Shown: positions 1 to 11,671, counted from the stretch's first letter. The stretch: 64,000 nt of DNA from Lathyrus oleraceus (GCF_024323335.1 NC_066580.1:85421391-85485390), one strand, 5' to 3'. Translations and numbers: made by a program. Notes: generated by a model from the sequence alone, not told the origin.

Positions 1-1650
1 TTACTATCCTTTTTCACCTTTTTGTGGTTGCTTTGTGTATGTTATCATTTTCTTTTATTATGGACTTGTTGTTGTGTTTGTTTGGTTGATGAGGTCTATT
101 AGATCTTTACCATGGTTGTTTAGAGTTGATTAAATCTTCAATGTTTCAAACCTATCTATGGTTGATCAATAGATCATTCATGATACTTTGAGGCATTGAT
201 AGATTGCCTCTATTTTAACCATATTTGGGTCATTTGATGCATAGATGAAACCATGTCTTTACATTAACTTGCTAATCCATTTGCTTATTGTTACTAACTA
301 CTAAATATTAACTCCTAACATTTATATTATTGCACTTTATTTTTTTTGCAATTTATTTTATTGTTCACTTTATTTCAAGTATTTTATGTTTATGTTTATT
401 GTTATCTAACTATATCATTTACATTATGCTAATTTATTTACTACCTTATTATCTTGTTAAATAAAAGAGGAATAAAAATAAAAGAAAGAGAACAAATCAC
501 TTTTTTTTAATACTAATAGATGAACTTAAGGTTGCATAACTTTCTTTGTTACAAATCTATTGTTAGTTGATTTTTTAATCATCTTCAATACTTTGCATCA
601 ATGATAAGCTATCCCTTAATGTGTCATATTTTAAGTCTTTTTGGCATAAGAAAATAGTCTTAAAAAATATTCATTTTTGTACATATTACTAACCACTAAT
701 TTTACTTCATTAATTTTGTTTGCCATTAACCTTTGTTATTGTGATTTTGGTATTATTGACTTATATTTGTTTTATATCATTTATACTCACTAACCATTAC
801 TATTGTGATATTGTTTCTTTTCTTTGTAATTTACTTTTATGTCATTACCTTGTAATTTACATTAAAGTACTCATCATCATCATTGTACAAATTCATCATG
901 CATGTTTATTTACTTGTTATTTATTTTATTATCATCAAACATTAAAAACAACAAAAACATGATAAAATGATAAGACAAAAATATTCATTCCACTCTTAAT
1001 CAACTTGGACTTAGAGGATTTCATTTTAGAACCCTTGCTTGGAGGTCTTTCCCTTATCTTTGTGATACTTTGTAAATGTTGGATTTTATTTGTAACTTAC
1101 ATTCATGATTGTAAGAATGGCATCATGGCACCACCTTAGGGGGACATGTTTGTAAGACCATTATCCTTTGTTTAGTTTAGGTCACTTTTGCACACAAAAG
1201 ACTTTCTCTTGGGCTACCTTACAATGAGACTCTTTAATTTCTTGTTGGTTACTTTGCATTCATGTTGCATAAGCCAAATTTCATAATCAAAATAAAATAA
1301 ACCCTTGATTCAACGTCAAGTGGCATTTTTCTTAGCCAAATTCAAAAATACTTAATAATTACGATTATTATTGTGCGCCATGAGCCTTAAGTGGTGGAGA
1401 ATGAGTGAGAATGGAGCATTCCTACCTTTACTCTGATTATTTTGGACGCAAGACGCTTGACTTGTTGTCTAGAATAATCACCTCCGCCCATAGACTTTAG
1501 TACAATATAATCACAAACATTCTTTCATAAAACCCTTATTCAAGGTAAAAACAATATAACTCATCAAACTCTTTTTTGTGCCTTAGGGCATCATCCCAAA
1601 AAACCCTTTTTTCAAAGGTAAAATTAACCAACACACAGATATTTTCTACT

Positions 1651-1703
1651 CCGAACTACGGAGCTCTGATTCCTCAACCCCGAATGAGTGATACGTAGGC
1701 ACA
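1651..1703 (+). other. conserved Ogre LTR block, possible hairpin
   Basis: The order CGAACTACGG, CTGATTCCT, a short inverted repeat (CTCA...TGAG) and TACGTAGGCA recurs on the minus strand in the LTRs of Ogre B (58514-58560) and, as two copies, in the solo LTR inside copia (7114-7160 and 7424-7470). Sequence between the fixed words varies while the small stem is kept, which suggests an RNA element. Confidence 0.6.
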
Positions 1704-1823
1704 AGGGCCACAATCCTTGGCGAGCACTATAATAACAAAAACACCCCATTCTTTCCACACATTCTTTTGAAAATAAAACAATAATAGATAAATCCCATGT
1801 ATGTAAAACAACCCAAATGGTTC

Positions 1824-1871
1824 CCATGGAGTACCATGGACGTAAGGGGTTCTAATACCTTCCCCTTACGT
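1824..1871 (+). other. paired adjacent RNA hairpins in LTR A
   Basis: Hairpin 1 is CCATGG (1824-1829), loop AGTA, CCATGG (1834-1839). Hairpin 2 follows directly: ACGTAAGGGG (1840-1849), a 12-nt loop containing CTAATACC, CCCCTTACGT (1862-1871). Both recur with compensatory changes in the other Ogre LTRs of the window. Confidence 0.75.
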
Positions 1872-2002
1872 AACCGACTTTCGAACCCAAATCTCGGTTG
1901 CGAGACCGATTCCTTATTCTCCTTTTAGCGCTTCTCGTGCGCGTCTCTTTTCCGAGGGTTTTATCGACTATTTCCCCTCTCCTCTCTGATAGAGGTGAAC
2001 TA

Positions 2003-2028
2003 AATAAAATTCGGTGGCGACTCTTCTG
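2003..2028 (+). promoter_or_regulatory. poly(A) signal and PBS-like sequence in LTR A
   Basis: AATAAA lies at 2003-2008. TGGCGACTCTTCTG at 2015-2028 matches 13 of 14 bases of the true PBS, which starts 80 nt downstream. The same arrangement exists on the minus strand of the B LTRs and of the solo LTR in copia. Confidence 0.6.
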
Positions 2029-2094
2029 ACTTTGCCTCTCTTTGGCATCTCTTTAGTCCCGGTTTCGTTATCGTGAAATCCCGGTAGCGACAGC

Positions 2095-2112
2095 TGGCGA
2101 CTCTGCTGGGGA
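2095..2112 (+). other. Ogre A primer-binding site (tRNA-Arg type)
   Basis: TGGCGACTCTGCTGGGGA immediately follows the LTR end and is identical to the PBS of Ogre B. This is the PBS type described for Ogre, complementary to the 3' end of a tRNA-Arg. Confidence 0.85.
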
Positions 2113-2915
2113 TAATAAGATTCCCTAAGCAAGTCTAGCCTAGTTTGGGTTGTTTCCTCTTTTACGTACGTGGAGATTTATCTGTTATCTATTTTTCTGT
2201 ATATATTGCTTTCTTTGCTAACTCATGCCTATTTTCTTTGTTTACCTATTGGTCCGAAACTCTGACTCTGTGACGAAGAATTTTTGGAACCAATAATGAT
2301 TGCAAAGAAAAAAACCTTGTGTGAAGGACTCCCCACCCGAGTCTGAGAGTTTGCTTGAGATAGGAGAGGTTGAGTAGTATTGATCCGCGAGGTTCCTTCC
2401 TCGTTAGGGTCGTACGAGAACCTCACTTAGTGGTAGATTCTCTTAAGGGGATTGATGACCGTCGTGCTTTCGGCGTAAGCATCTTTTCTTTTACTAGAGT
2501 CAATGACCCTAAGACCCCTTTTAGAACCTTTAAAAACTATGGCTGGCCTAGACCGATGGTCGCGTAGTATAGGCCACCGAGGTGCCTTCCTCGTAAGGGT
2601 CGATACGAAGATCTCACTTAGAGTAGATGACTTTGATGGAGCAGTCGCCTGGCAAGTAAATTGACATAAGCGGCTGACAGTCAAGGAAGTCCATGACTCT
2701 AGGGGCAGTGTCTTAAACCCAATTTTCCAAAAGCCTTAGATCACACAAAGCGAGAACCTTGGTTTACTAAGCAGTCATTATTAACTCCATGCTTCGTCAC
2801 GATGGTCCAAAACCACGAACCCATGCCTAAAAACCTGTGGAAATAATAAACCAATCATTCATTCATACATTCATTCATCATCAAAATAATAAGCAAAGCT
2901 CTTAAAATCTTTCGT
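2113..2915 (+). other. Ogre A untranslated leader
   Basis: This region lies between the PBS and ORF1 and has no convincing ORF. It holds two related hairpin-forming segments about 190 bp apart (2389-2424 and 2579-2615). Both contain CCTTCCTCGT, then AGGGTCG, then ACGA, with outer GAG/CTC arms; the first has a 7-bp outer stem GAGGTTC/GAACCTC. They could serve in packaging or translation, but that is inference. Confidence 0.5.
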
Positions 2916-4737
2916 TTGTTCAAACGCAGAATTACAAGACTATTTTCCGACACAATCATGGATACTTCAACAAAAAAAAGCACTTCTTCTTTCCGCTTCA
3001 AAAGTCCCGACATCAGGTCATTAAAGGTCCTTTGTTCAAAGGTCATAGCTCTCAAAGACAACAAGTTTAGAGCCAATTTTGGGAACATCGTAGATCTTCT
3101 AACCGAGAAGGTTGACTATTGTGCTATCACTACAATGTCCCAATACTATGACGTTCCTTTAAGATGCTTCACTTTCCCCGACTTCCAAATCTCTCCAACC
3201 TTGGAAGACCTCGAGAGACTCCTTAATCGACCAATCAAGAAATACAACCCCTTCCCGAAATTGGAAAAAGGATTCTGTTTGACCGAGCTCTCACTCATCT
3301 TGGGTATCGACACCAACAAGTTAGTGGACAATTGGGGCATTAAAGGATCCCTCAAAGGTTTAACTCAAAAGTTCCTAGAAGCCCATGCTTGGGAAATGAT
3401 TAAAGAAGGAAGACCCGACTTTTGCAGTGCAACTTTGGCACTTTTGATTCATGGAATTGTCCTCTTCCCAAATCTGGACAAGTTTGTGGATCAATTAGCA
3501 GTTGAAGTCTTTTTAACAAAAAATCTGGTGCCTTTTTTACTTGCCGATTTCTACCATGCCTTACATACAAGACATGAGAAGAAAAGAGGTACCTTCCTTT
3601 GTTGCGCTCCTATGCTACATCTTTGGATGAGGGCCCGCATGCCTCAAAGTGGACCCTTCGCCGAAAACAAATTGACATGGCCGCAAAGGTTCGCATCTCT
3701 CTCTGCCAACTCAATCCTATGGTACAAGAGGGAATGGGATATAAAGGATGTCATCGCAAGATGTGGAGAGTTCTCTAACGTACCCTTGATAGGAACACAA
3801 GGTTGCATCAACTACAACCCTGCTATACTCAAGAGACAACTAGGGTACGCCATGACAAGTCCCCCCGAGGAAAGAGATTTCATTCCATTTGTCATCAATA
3901 CCGTGGATCCGCTTGATTCGAACGTGAAAAGAGTGAGAAAAGCTTGGACAAGCATAGTCCGTATTAGCTATGAATGGGGTAAGTAAAATATCCTAGCCAA
4001 GAAACCCTACTATGTATGGGTAAAAGAGAGGGCTAGGGTGGTTAAGATGCCATTTCTGTTTGATCCTTCTTCATTCCCGTTGATGCCTGAGCCTGAGCCT
4101 ATCCTACAAGAGGACATGGACAAACTTACCAGCCAAATCAAAAAGCTCGAGTTGGAAAACACTCAACTACGAGTCGAACTCAATCGCGCCAAGGAACGTA
4201 ACCATGTCTTGGAGGATAAGGGTAAGCAAGTCTGTGAAAAATTTGAAGATAGCAAGAAAAGGCTCCGATTAGCCGAGGGACAAAGAGTTTGGGTTGGTGG
4301 AGCTTTACAAGGAGCTAATTCTGAGCTAGATTTCCGAAACGAGGAGTTGGATCGAGCATCCCGAATCATCAAGGACCTTGAAAATATTGTCGAGAGGTCT
4401 AATGCCATGAAGAAAGAAGCGAGGGAAGATTACGAGGCCCAGATTCTCGAACTAAGGACCACTCTAAAAGAGCATAAGGATTTTCTAGCCAAGGAGCAAC
4501 TAGAGAAAGAAAAGATTCATCGAAGCTTCTTGCGTGAGCAGTTCAACCTTGGACGAGCTTGCGAGCAAATCAAGAACTTGAAGAGGGGAATCTATGACCA
4601 AGCCTATGTAGAATTGCAAAACAACTGCAGACATTGGGAAGAGCGTTGTTATGAATTCGAAGCTGCCATTGTTCAAAGGGACGAAATCATCCATAATCTC
4701 CAAGTCCTTTACGAAGAATGGAGGGATAAGTACACCA
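2916..4737 (+). pseudogene. Ogre A ORF1, N-terminal part (interrupted)
   Basis: This is the extra ORF that Ogre elements carry between PBS and gag; its function is unknown. Residues 1-330 match ORF1 of Ogre B in order, including an FPDFQISPTLEDLERL segment (B has FPDLQLLPTLEEYSHL) and a shared GC.NYNP...RRQLGY-type block. I associate this domain with the plant DUF7745/mobile-domain-like family. From about residue 395 it becomes a long predicted coiled coil rich in E, K, L and R, which B lacks in this length. A stop TAA at 3984-3986 breaks the frame, which then stays open to 4737, where the copia element is inserted. The frame resumes at 18016. Without insertion and stop the protein would be about 673 residues, against 482 in B. 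Confidence 0.8.
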
Positions 4738-4928
4738 TGTAGGTGTTTAATTGGCTGCATTATATGGTAAAACACTAACTGGTTACTAAAGTCTTGACTG
4801 ATGTCATGACATGGTATGTATGTGTGACTACATTGTAGGTTAGAATATCTAACTGTACTCTAATGTCTTGACTGATGTCATGACACACTTGAGTAGTCAT
4901 TGCAGGATTAGCTAACACAGGGTTTATT

Positions 4929-5369
4929 GAATGTCAAACTGGATGCTGTGACATTCATACCTGTCAGCAGATACTAAGGAATAGAACAGTTGGTGTTCTG
5001 TTAGAACTTAGTATTTATTTCCAGTCTGGTTATCAAGGAAAGACCAGACCTGGCATAAGGCCTACTGACTGAATGTCAAACTGGATGTTATGACATTCTT
5101 CATTGACAGCAGCTACTGAACATTAGACAGAGTGGTGTTCTGCTATACTTCAGCATGTAACTTAGTTTGTTCTTCAAGAGAATAACAGAACTAACTTAAG
5201 GCCAAATGTGTAAATGTTAAGTTGGACACTTTGACATTTATTAATGTAAGCTGTTACTGTAGTATGGTCATTTTGATCATGTACAGGTCAGCAAAATTGT
5301 ACAGTCTGTTTTTTGGAAAAACAGACTCAGCATATGGATCTTGATGTCATGCTGAATGTCGTGACATTC
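4929..5369 (+). repeat. ~141-bp tandem units with inverted repeats in copia U3
   Basis: Inverted repeats lie at 4929-4956 and 5071-5098 (arms GAATGTCA/TGACATTC), 5211-5240 (TAAATGT/ACATTTA) and 5354-5369 (GAATGTC/GACATTC), about 141 bp apart. TGACAG or CTGTCA follows three of the four. The same array lies in the 3' LTR about 11.8 kb downstream. Repeated U3 motifs often act as enhancers; that role is inferred. Confidence 0.65.
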
Positions 5370-5603
5370 ATTCCTGACAGCATATGCTATATTGTAGGTT
5401 GTTCAGTTTTCTGTTTAAGCTTTTTCTCAGGCTATTCTTTAGGGATTCAATAGCTGAGAGAAAATCCAGGAAATCAACAACCAAGCTACATTTAATGAAC
5501 CTAACAAATAGCCTATTTGTTAGTAACCTAAATGTTGAATTTATGGGAACTCGAGTGACCTTAAATTCAGGAGAATACAGGTGCAAAAGCCCAGGTACTG
5601 CAA

Positions 5604-5610
5604 TATAAAA
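5604..5610 (+). promoter_or_regulatory. copia LTR TATA box
   Basis: TATAAAA followed by a GGAAGG stretch; transcription would start near 5635-5640. The 3' LTR has the same box at 17405-17411. Confidence 0.65.
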
Positions 5611-6211
5611 GGAAGGTGTTCCTTCATTCAGTTTCAGGGATTTTGAGGCGTGAAGATTTTGTGTGTCCATCATACTTCACTGCTGTATTTTTGTGAGTCT
5701 TGTATTAGACGTATCTTGTAAGCCAAGCCATTATCAAGTAGATGATTGTTGTGGCATAAGGTGTTCATTGAGTTGTAAGTGTTGTGTCGCTCAAAGCTTT
5801 TAAGCGTGAGTGCTGTGTATCTTGATTAAAGCTGTGAAGCACAATCAAGAGTTGTTTGAAGTGTGACTTCAACTTGTCTTTAATATTGATTAAAGGTAGT
5901 AATCACTGAGGTGATTGAGGGGGAGTGAGTAGGAACTCTGATCTTAGTGTAAGATTGAAATTGCATTGGGTAGGGATTAAGTGATAAGTTGTAAACGGGT
6001 GAGTTTAGCTTTGAATTGATACTACTAATAGTGGATTTCCTCCCTGGCTTGGTAGCCCCCAGATGTAGGTCATGTTGGACTGAACTGGGTAAACAATTAC
6101 TTGTGTTATTTACTGCACTTACGTTTAAGTTCTGCATAATTCCTGTCTGTGCAGAATTGGATGTCATAACAACCCGTGTGACATCTAAAGTCTGATAACT
6201 AGAATTTCAAT

Positions 6212-6223
6212 TGGTATCAGAGC
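6212..6223 (+). other. copia primer-binding site (tRNA-Met)
   Basis: TGGTATCAGAGC lies 2 bases after the LTR end. This is the standard initiator-tRNA-Met complement of plant copia elements. Confidence 0.9.
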
Positions 6224-6279
6224 AGGCACCCTGCCTGTGAATTTCTGGGTGAGATCTAGGGAAGTTACTTTCTAGTACC

Positions 6280-6804
6280 ATGGACAAGGATATAGGACAC
6301 TCAAATAGACCACCCATGTTGGATGGCTCTAATTATGATGACTGTAAGCCTCGTATGATAGCCTTCTTAAGGTCTCTAGATAGCAAAGTCTGGAGAGCTG
6401 TCAACAAAGGATGGGAACATCCAACGAAGACAGGTGAAGATGGAGTCAGTGTGCAGATTCCTGAAGAAGAGTGGGACAAGGAGCAAGAGGCATTAGCTCT
6501 TGGAAATTCCAAGGCCTTGAATGCATTGTTCAATGGAATCAGTAAGAACATCTTCAGGCTGGTGCACCACTGTGAACTAGCTAAGGAAGTTTGGGATACC
6601 CTCAAGGTAACTCATGAAGGTACTTCCAAGGTGAAGATGTCCAAACTTCAGATGCTGACCACCAAGTTTGAAAATCTGAGGATGAAAGAGGATGAGACTA
6701 TTCATGACTTTCACATGAATATTCTTGAAATTGCAAACACCTCTGGTGGACTAGGTGAGAAAATGGCTGAAGAGAAACTTGTAAGAAAGATTCGCAGGTC
6801 CTTG
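6280..6804 (+). pseudogene. gag: copia gag, N-terminal part
   Basis: This encodes the capsid-like N-terminal half of copia Gag, the structural protein that assembles the particle. Typical words are LDGSNYDDCKPRM near residue 14, a VWDTLKVTHEGT segment and a KLQMLTTKFENLRM segment of the UBN2/gag family. The start ATG (6280) is 57 nt after the PBS. The frame runs into a solo Ogre LTR at 6805 and ends on foreign codons at 6837. It resumes in the same sense at 11672, after the duplicated CCTTG. Confidence 0.85.
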
Positions 6805-6961
6805 TGTCGCATCCGCGAAAAACAACCGGCGGGCTAAAACAAAAAACAAACAGAGCCGCCACTGCGCTTTATTTATCCCAAAATAGGGAAAGGAAACGCT
6901 CAGAGAAAACCTGGAAAAAGCATGGTCTCGCGACCAAAGAGAAAGGGTAAGGGAGTCGGTT

Positions 6962-7009
6962 ACGCAAGGGGAAGGTATTAGCACCCCTCACGTCCGTCGT
7001 ACTCGACGG
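6962..7009 (-). other. paired adjacent RNA hairpins (solo LTR copy)
   Basis: Read on the minus strand: CCGTCG (7009-7004), loop AGTA, CGACGG (6999-6994), then ACGTGAGGGG (6993-6984), a 12-nt loop with CTAATACC, CCCCTTGCGT (6971-6962). The stem bases differ from those of Ogre A and B, but pairing is kept, with two G.U pairs in hairpin 2. Confidence 0.75.
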
Positions 7010-8084
7010 GATCCACGTTCTAAAAGAAAGAAAAGGTTGCTAAAACATCACACACACACCGGGAACGCAGGTGGGGTAAAGAGAAAGAGGGCTCGCTAGG
7101 ACATCGCATCCTATGCCTACATATCTCGTCTGGAACGAGAATCAGAGCTACTATAGTTCGACTCACGCACGCCAAACAACACAAACACACAAACAGGCAA
7201 ACAGGGAACCCGACAACCACTCGATGGAATTACGTCAGCTTCCGAACCAAACAACCCACACTGGAACCCGAATGCCAATGGATGGACTTATATCAGCTTC
7301 CAAGCACACAACAAGAACAAACAAATAACAAGTTGCTAGGGAGTCGGGAACTCGAGCCTAGCAAGTGTCAAACAACACACACAAAAAGAAAAAAAGTGCC
7401 CGGAGAGGTCTCGCACGACCTCCTGCCTACATACCTCGTCTGGAACGAGGATCAGGGCGATGTAGTTCCCCTTAAAGGGAAAGAAATTCTAGCCAGAGAC
7501 AAAGGGGAGACACACTACCAGGGAGATGTACTCGAGCCTAGTGTTATCATGCATCATTGCCCTATGTTATGGTTTCTACCTACTTGCACAACAGCAAGCT
7601 AATCCTATCCAGGAAAACAAGCATGCAAGCATCAACAAAACAAAACAAGCATTTCAAGCAAATATTCACAAAGCACACACTATATCCAATCAAGTGGGCC
7701 CAAACAAAGGGTTAGACTGCCGAGGCAAGTCATCTGTACAAGGGTAGTGTTAGCTCTTAACCTTGCCATTGAGGGGCTAAGGTGAAGCTGATGAAAGGTG
7801 AGTGAAGATTAGACTTCACAGCTCTTATCCCTGGCCAGGGAGAGCTTCAGACAAAGGAATGTGGGTTCAGAAAGGTGGAACCCTTCTACGCTCAAAGACT
7901 CTGACACAACTGTACAAAGTACAAGATCTTGGGTTTGTGTCCCAATGCATCAACACAGTGGTGTGAGCAGAGGGACGACTCAACAGAATAATGGGAGATA
8001 GATTGCTTATCTCTTTTATCCGTCAATTGCCTTAATCAAGGACTTTTCCTGCTTGGCACAAAAAGTAAACAAGCACAAACATCA

Positions 8085-8149
8085 CCTCTTAAGGAGGACT
8101 TCAGACATTTGCCTGGCCAAGTAACAGGCCAGGTCTTCCAGACTACATG
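8085..8149 (-). other. conserved chain of small hairpins in LTR
   Basis: Within 65 bp lie CCTC/GAGG, CTGGCC/GGCCAG and GTCT/AGAC inverted repeats. The block is nearly identical to 27601-27667, 40564-40628 and 60192-60256, although the flanking LTR sequences differ much more. Confidence 0.6.
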
Positions 8150-9187
8150 GAGAATAGAAATTCTACCTCAATTGGTTTAAAAACCAAGCAACAGCAAGCA
8201 AGTTCTCAAGGAACTGTAAGCAACTTAATGTATCTGAAATCAATCAAGTATCATCAGTACTCAGACAAACCAACAGTAAACAGCAAATGTTAATCTGTAC
8301 AGACAACACAAGTTAATGCACATAAGTGCAAGCCATGAGCTCAAACTCAAGCATCAAACCCTACAAAACAAAACAATGTTAGTTATAAACATCAAACAAA
8401 CTCAATTTGCAACTTGCATTTTTCTCCTTAAGCCTTTTGTACTTTTAACCTGAAAATCCAAACCAAACATAAGAAACTAGACCACTAGGCCAAGCCTAGG
8501 GTCCAAAGGAGATACAAAAATCAAAACAGCAAGTGAAAATTATTCAAAATCACATTCAAACAAATCAAAAGCAAATGCAATTGTTCCCATGCTCATATCA
8601 ATCACCATTATCATTTCATGCACAATTTAGTATCACACATGCAATTTGCAACTTCAAATGACCAAACAGAACTATCTCAACCAAAAGCATACCAAAACAA
8701 TTCAATTAATTCCACAAAAATTCACACCTAAACAGGACACATTCAATGGATAGCATGTCAATTTTCAGCTCAATTGGACAAAAGAAAGTAGGTCAATGAA
8801 AATCAAGAAGTTCAGACAAGTTTAAACAAGCCAACACAAGGCATCAAAACAAGCATCAACTTCAATAAATCATGAAACAGTAACAATGTATGATAAATGA
8901 ATGGGATCAAAACCACAATGACCTATTATGTGTCTACAATGCTCATACCAAATTTCACATCCATCCAATACAATATGAGAATTTCACAAACAAAATGCCA
9001 ACATGTGTCACACAATGTCACAAAATGAGCCAACAGAAGAGAAAATCTCAATCAATTAGAAAATGAAACCAATAAATCCAAAAAATTCACATGTGATCTC
9101 AACATACATATGTTCATTCATGCAAAATTTCAGCTCAAATCAACATCCCTAAGCATTTTAAATAAAATCATGAAGTTGACCTAGCTT

Positions 9188-9210
9188 GGTGTGACACAAA
9201 TTGTCACACC
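9188..9210 (-). other. conserved 9-bp-stem hairpin in LTR
   Basis: Arms GGTGTGACA and TGTCACACC with a CAAAT loop. Identical hairpins occur at 28697-28719, 41660-41682 and 61288-61310, one per Ogre LTR. Confidence 0.7.
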
Positions 9211-11671
9211 TCTAATCAAAAAATCATATCTCATCAACCAAGTGTCCAAAAATTACAAACTCTACATGAAAATCACCATCAACATGTCCAGAATATGCAC
9301 AAAAAATTTCATCCATTTCTTTGAAAGCATCATCATTTCATGAAGGATATGGCAAGACATACACAAATGTGACACATTCAATCAAACCCTAAGCCAATTA
9401 ATTTTCTACAGATGCACAAAAATCATGATTAAATTCTACACATCACAAGGATCATCATGAAAAAAAAACCTCACTCAATTTGGATAAAAAATGAGTAAGT
9501 TACGAATTTTACAAGATCAAGCATCAAAGTGAAAATGAAATAAGAAAAAGAAATGAAATAATGTTAAGAATTAAAGAGGAAATGGCACGGTTGTAATTTC
9601 TGGACAGAAGGCCAAAACGACGTAGCATCCATTAATGCGCTGGCGTGCGCTCATTGGCTCATACTGGCGGTAAACACAAATTTGAACACAGACAAAGGAA
9701 ATGAAGATCAAACACACATTCAAACGCGTTCTTCACTATGAACCATTCCAGAAATTCCAGAAAATCAAGAACATCAAATCTCAACCAAAATTGATAAACT
9801 ATATATCATTAGAACCGTATGAACATGTACATGATGAATATGTAACTATTTTAACCTAACTCTAACTGTACAGCACAGATCGAGCAATTTAGGTTTGCAC
9901 ATCAAAACTTCAATTCAAGATTTCTCATCCAATATTCAACCAAATCAAAAACTATAAGCATCATGAAGATCTACATTGCAAGGCCTACAAAACGCATATC
10001 ATGATTCACACAATAGAGGAATTTGAAAAAATCACCTTATGATGAAACAGTGATGAATCTTGATGTTTCCACGTGTAATTCACCAAAACAGAAGTAGTAC
10101 AACGACGAGGAAGGTGAATGGAGAAGCTAGCTCAGCTCAAGGATGCTCCAATTGCAAGAATGAAGAAATTTCCATTGATGAGCAAGCTTTGGACAGTTGA
10201 GATTCTTGATGCTTTTGCCACGGATTTGTCAAAACAGATGTGGATTAAGGCTTGTAGAAGATGAACCAAAGAAGAATCATTCAATTTGATGAAGAAATGA
10301 TGAAGAATTGTTGAAAAAAGTGATGAAGTTCTTGAGAGAATTTGAGAGGTTTTGGTGAAATTCTGTTATGGATCTTGGAATATGGAATTGTGATTATGAT
10401 TCTGTTGTGATTAGAAACTTATACCATCTCCTTAATCACTTTGTTAATCATAATTAGCAAAAACCAATTGATTAGTGAAAATGTGCATTTAGGTGAAAGT
10501 CCAAAAATGACATTGCCAAATAATGCAATGTGACAGCTCATGACAGTCCAAACAAGTTCTATTTTGCATTTGGAGTGTGTTGGCATTGGTTTCATGTCCA
10601 AAGGCCTTGTATTTCTCAATTTCACTATGCCATGCCAAAAATACACATGAATTCACTTGAAATTTGACTTTTTGCATTGACCATTTTTGATGAATTTTGA
10701 TCATACACCATGAAAGTACATGTGAAATGGGGTTTGCTCACAAAAAGATCACTCAAATTGGACATTCCATATGAAAGTCATGCCACTTTGATTATAGGCA
10801 TTTTTGGAAAATGAATGGACCATAACTTGCCAACCATACATGGGAATTTCAAGTTCTTGGACTTTTTGGAAAGGTGAGAGCAAGATATACAACTTTCATG
10901 TTGGACAAATTTTCATTTGAGGCTTTTTTGGACATGTAATTTTGTGGTGAAAAACTTTCCATTTTTGGAAACTTCCATTACAAGTCACTTTCTATTTTTG
11001 GCAATTTTTCTCCTAACTTTATTTTCTTCATTCTTGAGCTTTGACATGTCAAATGAAACTTGTTTCAACATGAATGAAGTGTATCCAACTCTCTCCCACC
11101 TCCAAATCCATAAAATCAAGCACAGTTGACCACAGTTGACTTTTTCAACTGATAGATGAATTTGGCAATGCACTGATCAAACTGAGCCCCAATTCTCTGA
11201 TGAAATGTCTCAATAATGAAACCCTAGCCTCCATAAGCTCAATACAATCGTGAAATGATCCCCATATCCATTGTAGACACCATCTCCTTCACAAGCCCTG
11301 ATTGGCCCAATGCAACTGATTAGGGTTGACCAGTGGTCAAAACCCTAATCTCAAGGTATATGATCAATCACTTGAATCTTCTGGATGATATCAAGACCAT
11401 GATGATGATGATGTATCATTTCAAACAAGATGTAGACCATCTCCTTGAGAATCAAAAACCCTAATTTGGACCACCCTCAGACAGTTAGTGATCCAGTCCA
11501 ATGAAACCCTAGCTTGCATCATAACCTCCTCATCTCCTGATCAAGACTGGTAAGGATGATTTGCACAATGTCACCACATGGTATGCAATATGCAATGCCT
11601 AATGACCTAAAAATGATATGCAATATGTTAAGCTAGTCCCAAGAGAGGAGGGCAAATTTTGAGGTGTTACA

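Larger units (their letters stand above)
1..2092 (+). mobile_element. Ogre A 5' LTR, 3' part only
   Basis: This is the end of a long Ty3/gypsy (Ogre/Tat) LTR whose start lies left of the window. It is placed by the PBS two bases beyond its CA end and by blocks shared with the other Ogre LTRs: a GAACTACG...TACGTAGGCA block (1651-1703), a paired hairpin (1824-1871) and AATAAA plus GGTGGCGACTC (2003-2023). The first kilobase is AT-rich with no convincing ORF. The 80-codon reading frame at 720-962 is low complexity and I do not call it a gene. There is no matching 3' LTR in the window. Confidence 0.8.
4738..6209 (+). repeat. copia 5' LTR
   Basis: It starts TGTAGGTG and ends ...ATTTCA. Its 1472 bp equal the 3' copy in length. 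U3 contains about four diverged 141-bp tandem units, each with an inverted repeat, and a TATA box at 5604. Confidence 0.93.
6805..11671 (-). mobile_element. solo Ogre/Tat-like LTR inside copia gag
   Basis: A 4867-bp segment with TG...CA ends is flanked by CCTTG (6800-6804 and 11672-11676). It holds no PBS, PPT or coding region, so it is a solo LTR left by LTR-LTR recombination. On the minus strand it begins TGTAACACCTCAAAATTTG and shares the Ogre blocks: paired hairpins (6962-7009), TACATAGGCA-type block (two copies), AATAAA with a PBS-like word (6852-6873), a hairpin chain (8085-8149), the GGTGTGACA hairpin (9188-9210) and W-boxes (11126-11141). Outside those blocks it is clearly diverged from the B LTRs, so it is another Ogre subfamily. 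Small ORFs inside it look fortuitous. Confidence 0.9.

Noticed and set aside
720..962. 80-codon hydrophobic ORF
   Set aside because: AT-rich low-complexity LTR sequence with no family signal.
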